NCBI GenBank assembly: GCA_023142835.1
Contig: JAGLIS010000037.1
Span: forward strand, 1 to 10,009
Reading direction: 5' to 3'
From: Candidatus Pacearchaeota archaeon
GTDB lineage: Archaea; Nanobdellota; Nanobdellia; Pacearchaeales; GW2011-AR1
DNA: 10,009 nucleotides
In this document: one piece after another, positions 5,654 through 10,009 of the stretch
Numbering within the stretch: position 1 is the stretch's first letter
Layout of the letters: every line of letters begins with the position of its first letter
Made by a program: the position numbers and the translations under genes
Notes under the pieces: generated by a model
Seen by the model: the letters and a program-made list of their open reading frames with translations, nothing else
Database searches by the model: none
Told to the model about the DNA's origin: nothing

Positions 5654-5689
5654 ATTTTTTAAACAAACTAACTATCATTATTTTATGTG
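5650..5689 (+). promoter_or_regulatory. tRNA promoter copy ahead of the pseudo-tRNA
   Basis: This block differs from 5111-5150 at one base in 40. Its near-identity contrasts with the 79% identity of the tRNA sequence that follows. It may still drive transcription of the decayed tRNA. Confidence 0.65.
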
Positions 5690-5757
5690 TGATTAATTTA
5701 ATGGTAGAACGGTACGTTGCCAATATTCAGACACGAGTTTGATTCTTCCATTGTGCA
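5687..5757 (+). pseudogene. tRNA-Gly pseudogene (anticodon loop GCC kept)
   Basis: 71 nt that match the intact tRNA-Gly at 56 of 71 positions without gaps; 13 of the 15 changes are transitions. The anticodon loop TTGCCAA (5717-5723) is unchanged. The acceptor ends GTGTGAT and ATTGTGC still pair, but through four G-U pairs. The anticodon stem has two mismatches, the D stem one, and the T stem has at least two mismatches, with the invariant T-loop C changed to T (loop TTTGATT). Normal charging and elongation function are unlikely. An RNA from here could still exist because the promoter is intact. Confidence 0.85.
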
Positions 5758-5886
5758 TTTTTTAGGGATTGAACTGTTCAATTTGAGTAAAACTATTTTA
5801 GTTAAAATCATAAAAGAAAATCTAATGAAATGCTTCTCACTTAATTTTAACGAAATTGTTGAAAAGTAAAATTTAGAACGAAGGAT

Positions 5887-6201
5887 TTATTTCATTACAT
5901 ATCCTGTTAAGTATCCAATACCATAGCCTAGTAGGGTCTTGGTTCCCCCCTTAATTCCACCTATACCAGTTCCAATAATAGTTGCTTCAAGGGTATTATT
6001 GATTCTCCAGCCACGTGTTATACCGCCTAACCCAATTAATCCTCCCATAATTGTTGCATTTAATACTGCAGGTCCATAAGTTAGTACTAATTCTAAATTC
6101 TCTTTTTCCAAAGGAATTCCCTGAGCGTTACAGTAACCATGATAAGCTCCAGCCCCTAATGAAACTAGACCTGAAAATAATTCTGCTGTTGATTCTGCCA
6201 T
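5887..6201 (-). CDS. Small Gly-rich membrane protein
   Basis: Predicted 104-aa protein with three hydrophobic, Gly-rich segments (about residues 7-23, 38-61 and 67-100 from the chosen start), including GGLIGLGG and TGIGGIKGGTK, which suggest tightly packed helices. The longest frame begins at 6249, but a clear TATA box (TTTATAAA) lies inside that N-terminal extension, 23-31 bp upstream of the ATG at 6201. Since neighbouring genes use exactly this leaderless spacing, 6201 (MAESTAEL) is the better start. The gene is monocistronic and sits downstream of, and on the same strand as, the thermosome gene, separated by about 230 bp. No family recognised; a small integral membrane protein or glycine-zipper protein is the most that can be said. 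Confidence 0.6.
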   Translation of the reverse strand: MAESTAELFSGLVSLGAGAYHGYCNAQGIPLEKENLELVLTYGPAVLNATIMGGLIGLGGITRGWRINNTLEATIIGTGIGGIKGGTKTLLGYGIGYLTGYVMK

Positions 6202-6223
6202 AATCAACAGAGGAACAAAATAA

Positions 6224-6232
6224 TTTATAAAT
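6224..6232 (-). promoter_or_regulatory. TATA box that sets the start of the Gly-rich membrane protein
   Basis: ATTTATAAA on the minus strand, 23-31 bp upstream of the ATG at 6201 and inside the longer reading frame that begins at 6249. It is one of the best TATA matches in the window. Confidence 0.6.
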
Positions 6233-6349
6233 CTTTCGTTTTTTATCACTTAAGAGTTAATAATCTATTTTTCAACAATTACGATAACAACGAATTTTTG
6301 GCGAGTCTCGAAGTCTTGTAGATTTTCCACTTAAATTTTATTTTATGAA

Positions 6350-6369
6350 ACTTCTTATAACAAAGAAGT
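6350..6369. terminator. Hairpin in the intergenic region downstream of the thermosome
   Basis: ACTTCTT-ATAACA-AAGAAGT is a perfect 7-bp inverted repeat with a 6-nt loop, about 60 bp past the thermosome stop codon. It could help end or protect the thermosome mRNA. There is no strong T run beside it, so the terminator call is tentative. Confidence 0.3.
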
Positions 6370-6428
6370 CATATTCAATTCAGAAAAGAGCTAAATTTTG
6401 AAGGGTAGGCATCTTATTATTCTCTATT

Positions 6429-8018
6429 CTAATCATACCCTTGCATCCCACCTAACTTCCCAGAATTCCCTGAACTCTTCTTCGCTGCGATAACATCATC
6501 AATTCTTAAAATCATAATTGCAACTTCCGACGCTGAAGCAATAGCCTGAGTTTTAACTTTTAATGGCTCGATAATTCCCTGCATTAAAGTATCTTCAACT
6601 TTTCCTGAAAATAAATTCAAACCAGCGGTTTTCATATTAGCGTCGTGACTAACCCGAAGCTCTGTTAAAACATCAATTGGGTCCATTCCAGCATTCTCCG
6701 CTAGTGTTGAAGGAATAAATTCCAAAGCGGAAGCAAATTCTTTAACCGCTAATCCCTCACGACCTTTCAAAGTTGAAGCAAATTCTTTTAATCTTTTAGC
6801 TAACTCAATTTCAATCGCACCTCCCCCAGCAACGACCATAGAATTTTTTAATGTAGCTACGACATCACCGAGCGCGTCTTTCATCCCTCGTTCAACTTCA
6901 TCAATAACGTGCTCAGTTCCTCCACGAATCAAGATGGTCAGTGCTTTAGGATTTTTACAGCCCATAACATAAGTCATACTTTCCTCGCCTTCTTTTTGTT
7001 CTTCAACATAATTCGCATAGCCTAAATCTCCAGGACAAATCTCACTTAACTTTGAAATAATCTTCGCCCCAGTCGCCTTAGCTAAACTTTGCATATCACT
7101 TTTCATAACACGACGCACAGCATAAATTCCCTCCTTTGCTAGATAATACTGGACCAAATCATCTATCCCTTTTTGAACAAAAAGAACATTGGCTCCAGAT
7201 TCTTTAATCCATTCAACTTTTGATTTTAAAATAGAATCCTCTTGACTTAGAAAATTTTGCAATTGGTCTGGAGTCGAAACAGAAATCTTTGCTTCAGTCT
7301 CGGGACCTTGAATCTCCAAGGCTTCCTCAATTAAAGCAATCCGTGCCTCTTCAACTTTCCCCGGCATTTCAAGATTTATCTTTCCTTTATCAATAACAAT
7401 TCCTTTAATCAATTTTGTATTCTCGATCGCTAGACCTTTCTGCTTTCCAATTCGAATATCTTCTAAATCAACTTCCTTATTTTCAGCAACAATTTCTACA
7501 GCGTCAACAATAATTTTACTAAATTTTTCTTTCAAATATTCAACCCCTTTTCCAGTCATAGCAGTTTGTGCAACTTTCATTAAATCTTCTTTAGAATCGA
7601 TTTCAACTGCTAATTCATTTAAAATAATCTGTGCTTTTTCCTCAGCCCAACGATAACCTTGAGTAATAATGGTTGGATGAATTTTCATATCTAACAATTT
7701 CTCAGCATTTTCCAAAAATCTCCCTGCAAGCATAACGGCAGTTGTTGTCCCATCACCAACTTCTTTCTCTTGAGTCTTCGCGATTTCAACAATCATCTTA
7801 GCCGCTGGATGTTCAATCTCCATTTCTTCAAGAATAGTTACTCCATCATTTGTAACGATAATATTCCCGACTCTATCGACTAACATTTTGTCCATCCCTT
7901 TCGGACCCAGAGTAGTCTTTACAGTTTCAGCAACAACTCGTGCTGCTAAAATGTTATTTCTTTGAGCATCTCGTCCAAGAATACGACTTCCCTCTTCTGA
8001 TCCGATTGAGTCTCCCAT
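6429..8018 (-). CDS. thsA: Thermosome subunit (group II chaperonin)
   Basis: ATP-dependent chaperonin of 529 aa that forms a double-ring cage for protein folding in the cytoplasm. Equatorial ATP-site motifs are LGPKGMDKM (37-45), NDGVTIL (57-63) and GDGTTTA (88-94) with the phosphate-binding Gly-Asp-Gly; the second equatorial half has VVAGGGAIEIEL (395-406) and the closing ILRIDDVI (503-510). Intermediate and apical domains lie between about 145 and 400, including the helical-protrusion lid region of group II enzymes near 240-270, so no co-chaperonin is needed. The C-terminus ends in a short Gly-Met tail (GGMQGYD). Length is normal. It is one subunit gene; others may exist elsewhere (symbol thsA is generic). 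The promoter is the TATA box at 8040-8048, read leftward at leaderless spacing and shared with a divergent gene. No damage seen. Confidence 0.97.
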   Translation of the reverse strand: MGDSIGSEEGSRILGRDAQRNNILAARVVAETVKTTLGPKGMDKMLVDRVGNIIVTNDGVTILEEMEIEHPAAKMIVEIAKTQEKEVGDGTTTAVMLAGRFLENAEKLLDMKIHPTIITQGYRWAEEKAQIILNELAVEIDSKEDLMKVAQTAMTGKGVEYLKEKFSKIIVDAVEIVAENKEVDLEDIRIGKQKGLAIENTKLIKGIVIDKGKINLEMPGKVEEARIALIEEALEIQGPETEAKISVSTPDQLQNFLSQEDSILKSKVEWIKESGANVLFVQKGIDDLVQYYLAKEGIYAVRRVMKSDMQSLAKATGAKIISKLSEICPGDLGYANYVEEQKEGEESMTYVMGCKNPKALTILIRGGTEHVIDEVERGMKDALGDVVATLKNSMVVAGGGAIEIELAKRLKEFASTLKGREGLAVKEFASALEFIPSTLAENAGMDPIDVLTELRVSHDANMKTAGLNLFSGKVEDTLMQGIIEPLKVKTQAIASASEVAIMILRIDDVIAAKKSSGNSGKLGGMQGYD

Positions 8019-8033
8019 AATATAAAAATTTTA

Positions 8034-8127
8034 AAATTCTTTATAAGGATTATTGTGATAGAATACATGTCACCCAAGATACTCCAAAAATTATATAAAC
8101 AATATTCTCCTAAAATATATATGGAAG
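8034..8127 (+). repeat. Direct repeat A: promoter and 5' gene region
   Basis: This block matches 8404-8498 with about nine substitutions and one indel (about 89-90% identity). It contains TTTATAAGG (8040-8048), TTATATAAAC (8081-8100 region) and ATGGAA at 8121. The homology ends a few bases after this ATG. Confidence 0.85.
8040..8048. promoter_or_regulatory. Symmetric TATA box shared by thermosome and divergent gene
   Basis: TTTATAAGG reads CCTTATAAA on the other strand. It lies 22-30 bp from the thermosome ATG (8018, leftward) and 19-27 bp from the ATG at 8067 (rightward), so one box could serve both directions. Confidence 0.5.
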
Positions 8128-8402
8128 TAGAAACAAAATTTCCGTGGGATAATGATGAAAAACCTTATTTTGTGAATGAAGAAGGTTTTGAGTGGTACTT
8201 TAATAAACTTGGTACAGAATATGCAAGATTAAAAGATGGTTCTGGTACCAGCTTAAAAGATGTTTGTGTATTTTATGTTAAAAAAGATGACGATATTACA
8301 AATGTAATAATTGATAAAAATCGGAAGATTTTAGCAGATTCTAGAAGTCTTGAATCTATCGGTGTAGAAATTGATAAATTAAAACTTTTAAGAAGAAATT
8401 GA
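8067..8402 (+). CDS. Small soluble protein of unknown function
   Basis: Predicted 111-aa protein, divergent from the thermosome gene. After a Lys/Tyr-rich N-terminus it has an acidic aromatic stretch (KFPWDNDEKPYF), then FEWYFNKLG, and a C-terminal half that looks like a strand-rich domain (VCVFYVKKDDDITNVIIDKN). No motif, Cys pair or membrane segment recognised. Three starts compete. GTG 8055 is unlikely. ATG 8067 fits the TATA box at 8040. ATG 8121 (93 aa) aligns exactly with the start of the CBS gene in the duplicated promoter block and lies 21-30 bp after a second TATA-like box, TTATATAAAC. I chose 8067 because the intervening codons look coding; the matching segment before the CBS gene is disrupted by a lost ATG and a one-base insertion. 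Function unknown. Confidence 0.6.
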   Translation: MSPKILQKLYKQYSPKIYMEVETKFPWDNDEKPYFVNEEGFEWYFNKLGTEYARLKDGSGTSLKDVCVFYVKKDDDITNVIIDKNRKILADSRSLESIGVEIDKLKLLRRN

Positions 8403-8403
8403 T

Positions 8404-8498
8404 AAATTCTTTATAAGGATTATTGTGGTAGAATACAGGTCACCTAAGGATACTCCAAAAATTATATAAACAATATTCTTCTGAGGTGTATATGGAAA
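8404..8498 (+). repeat. Direct repeat B: duplicated promoter ahead of the CBS gene
   Basis: Second copy of the block at 8034-8127, offset by 370-371 bp. The ATG equivalent to 8067 is AGG here, and one extra G shifts the frame, so this copy no longer encodes the N-terminus seen in copy A. TTATATAAAC (8461-8470) lies 22-31 bp before the ATG at 8492 and is the likely CBS promoter. TTTATAAGG (8410-8418) could add a longer transcript. Confidence 0.85.
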
Positions 8499-9049
8499 TA
8501 GGTGTAAAAGTTGGAGATTTAATGACTCGGAATTTTATTTATGTTTCTCTAGAAACCAACCTTGAAGAATGTGCAAGGACAATGGTCAAAAAGAGGGTTG
8601 GTAGTGTAGTTATTAGGGAAGAACAGAAACTTAAGGGAATTTTAACTAAGAAAGATATTATTTGGGCAGTTGTGAAAAAATCTAAGGAAGATCTCAAGAG
8701 TATTCTGGCGAAAGATTTAATGAAACGGAAAGTTGTCACAATAAAACCCGGGGCTGATATTTCGGATGCAATGGAAAGATTCAAGAAGAAAAAAATTAGG
8801 AGACTTCCAGTAGTGGAAAATGGAAAATTAATCGGGATGTTAACTTTGAAGGATGTTTTAAAAATCGACCCAGGACTTTTTCAATTAATAGCAGAGACAA
8901 TGAAAATCAGGGAGGAAACCTCCAAGCTGAATAGGAGTAGTATTAATGCTCAACGAAAACAAGGTGTCTGCGAAGAATGTGGAGAATATGATCTTATCTA
9001 TCAAGACGAAGCCCAATGGATTTGTGACAATTGCTACAGTAAAAGATAA
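8492..9049 (+). CDS. CBS-pair protein with C-terminal zinc ribbon
   Basis: Predicted 185-aa cytoplasmic regulatory protein. CBS domain 1 spans about residues 5-58 (VGDLMTRNFIYVSLETNLEE through GILTKKDI) and CBS domain 2 about 74-127 (AKDLMKRKVVTIKPGADISD through GMLTLKDVLK); paired CBS domains form a Bateman module that binds adenosine nucleotides. After a helical linker a zinc ribbon follows: C160-x2-C163 and C178-x2-C181. This arrangement is known from many archaea; the ligand and partner are unknown. The start at 8492 is preferred over GTG 8486: it is an ATG, has TTATATAAAC 22-31 bp upstream, and GAGGTG (8483-8488) just before it would serve as a ribosome binding site if the transcript is longer. 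Its upstream region is a duplicate of the neighbour's. Confident in the family. Confidence 0.9.
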   Translation: MEIGVKVGDLMTRNFIYVSLETNLEECARTMVKKRVGSVVIREEQKLKGILTKKDIIWAVVKKSKEDLKSILAKDLMKRKVVTIKPGADISDAMERFKKKKIRRLPVVENGKLIGMLTLKDVLKIDPGLFQLIAETMKIREETSKLNRSSINAQRKQGVCEECGEYDLIYQDEAQWICDNCYSKR

Positions 9050-9080
9050 TACATTATTCTTGTAACCTATGACCAAAAAC

Positions 9081-9090
9081 ATTTAAATAT
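9081..9090 (+). promoter_or_regulatory. TATA-like box of the 165-aa gene
   Basis: ATTTAAATAT lies 24-33 bp before the ATG at 9114, again leaderless spacing. The gap of 64 bp to the CBS gene holds nothing else visible. Confidence 0.45.
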
Positions 9091-9113
9091 CCTTCAATAC
9101 ACAATATAATAAG

Positions 9114-9611
9114 ATGGCAGAGAAAAAAGAAGTGTATAAACAGAAACTTAAACAGAAAGGTCATTGGAATTATGTAGAGCTTTATAATTTTTGTTTTGAA
9201 TGGTTGAAAGATGAGGGTTATAGGGTTAAGGAAAAAGAATATACTGAAAAATCATCTAATTTTGGAAAGGAGATAATTTTAATTTGGGAAGCTAGCAAAA
9301 AAGTTACAGATTATTTCAAAAATGTAATTGAAGTCAAATGGCATATTCTTGGGATGAATGATGCTGAAGTTGAACAAGATGGAAAAAAGATTAAAACAAA
9401 TAAGGGGGAGGTTGGAATAACTATTAAAGCAATATTGGTTCGAGATTATGAAGAGAGATGGGAAGATAGGCCAATTTGGAAATTCCTGCGAGGTGTTTAT
9501 GAAAAATATATTATTAGGACAACTGTTGATGAATATGAAGATGATCTCGAGGATAAAGCGAAAGAATATCTTAGAGAAATCAAATCATTTTTACAAATTG
9601 GCGGTCGTTAA
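9114..9611 (+). CDS. Conserved soluble protein of unknown function, DPANN style
   Basis: Predicted 165-aa cytoplasmic protein rich in Lys, Glu, Trp and Tyr. Notable segments: GHWNYVELYNFCFEWLKDEG (16-35), an aromatic helix; VTDYFKNVIEVKWHILGMND (64-83); a Lys-rich turn (QDGKKIKTNKGE, 88-99) leading into a strand GITIKAILVRDYEE; then RPIWKFLRGVYEKYIIRT (119-136) and an acidic C-terminal helix. No signal peptide, transmembrane segment, Cys cluster or catalytic motif that I can name. Proteins with this layout seem familiar from Pacearchaeota and Woesearchaeota bins, always as hypothetical; that is recollection, not a search result. The start follows its own TATA-like box, so it is probably transcribed alone. 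Function unknown. Confidence 0.75.
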   Translation: MAEKKEVYKQKLKQKGHWNYVELYNFCFEWLKDEGYRVKEKEYTEKSSNFGKEIILIWEASKKVTDYFKNVIEVKWHILGMNDAEVEQDGKKIKTNKGEVGITIKAILVRDYEERWEDRPIWKFLRGVYEKYIIRTTVDEYEDDLEDKAKEYLREIKSFLQIGGR

Positions 9612-9640
9612 ATAATTAGTGGTTTTGAATCACAATAATC

Positions 9641-9649
9641 TTTATAAAA
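9641..9649 (+). promoter_or_regulatory. TATA box of the surface-protein gene
   Basis: TTTATAAAA ends 20 bp before the ATG at 9669, so the transcript should be leaderless. Confidence 0.55.
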
Positions 9650-9668
9650 TAATTGGCGCTATTCTTAT

Positions 9669-10009
9669 ATGAACAAATTAGTATTACTCTTAATAGGAAT
9701 GTGTTGTCTAACATTTATCTCAGCCCTAGACGTTTCTGAGCAATATGACAATAATGTGATAGTTCGGGATATCGATAACCATATAGATTTAACCATTTCT
9801 ATAACTAATGCATCTTATGGGACATATAATGTATATACTCTCGCTGATGTATCTATGAAACCTTCAGAAACCTTCGTAATCTCCGAGGGAACAATGGAAA
9901 AAACGTTTACAATAAAGCCTACCGAAAACCTCGACGTCGAAGGCTATTATACATTTACTTATACGTTAAATTACCGAGGCGTAGAAAAGATAGATAAAAA
10001 ATTAACAAT
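9669..10009 (+). CDS. Secreted surface protein, 5' part only
   Basis: The first 113 codons of a gene that runs off the right edge. Residues 1-19 form a signal peptide: a Lys after MN, a hydrophobic core (LVLLLIGMCCLTFIS) and a likely cleavage after SA before LDVSEQYDNN. The exported part is strand-rich with Thr, Tyr and Asn, e.g. HIDLTISITNASYGTYNVYT and YYTFTYTLNYRG, which looks like an immunoglobulin-like beta-sandwich domain and carries at least one N-x-S glycosylation site (N47-A-S). This is typical of large DPANN cell-surface proteins, which often continue with repeated domains and a C-terminal membrane anchor; neither can be checked here. Codon use has more C-ending codons (GCC, CTC, GTC, GAC) than the neighbours, as can happen in highly expressed surface genes. 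The CC pair lies inside the signal core. Confidence 0.75.
   Translation, partial: MNKLVLLLIGMCCLTFISALDVSEQYDNNVIVRDIDNHIDLTISITNASYGTYNVYTLADVSMKPSETFVISEGTMEKTFTIKPTENLDVEGYYTFTYTLNYRGVEKIDKKLT

Noticed and set aside
5213..5757. Integrated element bounded by tRNA attachment sites
   Set aside because: Integration gives a short identical copy of the tRNA 3' end; here the whole tRNA, its promoter and the upstream gene are duplicated with scattered changes, and no integrase is present.
8539..9082. Minus-strand frames (81 and 65 codons) opposite the CBS/zinc-ribbon gene
   Set aside because: Shadows of a gene with clear CBS and CxxC motifs.

Overview
The window looks like a piece of a small, AT-rich archaeal genome, most likely a DPANN-type lineage (Pacearchaeota/Woesearchaeota-like; the lineage is inferred from gene style, not proven). 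Archaeal markers are a group II chaperonin (thermosome), an archaeal-type tyrosyl-tRNA synthetase, a CBS-pair plus zinc-ribbon protein, and TATA-like boxes (often TTTATAAA) that sit again and again about 20-32 bp upstream of the start codon, as expected for leaderless transcripts.

Layout. 1-645: two overlapping small plus-strand genes of unknown function. 646-1450: a GxxExxY-family gene (PD-(D/E)XK-like fold) between copies of an ATCCGTGTAATCCGTG-type repeat family, which also runs into the 3' end of the next gene. 1400-2748 (minus): a two-gene operon with an ATGA overlap, encoding a PP-loop tRNA-thiolation-type enzyme with two CxxC pairs and a smaller protein that looks like a PP-loop paralogue with a lost ATP-binding loop. 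2856-3101 (minus): a small unknown gene with a TATA box and a palindrome at the expected transcription start. 3235-4362: tyrosyl-tRNA synthetase.

4437-5757 is the most unusual part. It is a tandemly duplicated module of promoter, small unknown protein gene, tRNA promoter and tRNA-Gly. Copy 1 has a 198-aa protein and an intact tRNA-Gly(GCC), with a foldable 65-nt sequence between promoter and tRNA. Copy 2 has an 85-aa protein sharing only the C-terminal domain and a decayed tRNA-Gly pseudogene attached directly to an almost identical promoter.

5887-6201 (minus): a small Gly-rich membrane protein whose start is best placed inside the longest reading frame. 6429-8018 (minus): thermosome subunit. 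8034-8498: a roughly 95-bp direct duplication of promoter and 5' gene sequence that gives a small unknown gene and the CBS/zinc-ribbon gene near-identical upstream regions; its first TATA box is shared with the divergent thermosome promoter. 9114-9611: a conserved-looking soluble protein of unknown function. 9669-end: the 5' part of a secreted surface protein.

Together these are translation and protein-quality genes (TyrRS, tRNA-Gly, tRNA thiolation, thermosome) among small lineage-specific genes, with three separate cases of local duplication or repeat insertion. Functional statements rest on motif recognition by eye; no database search was possible.
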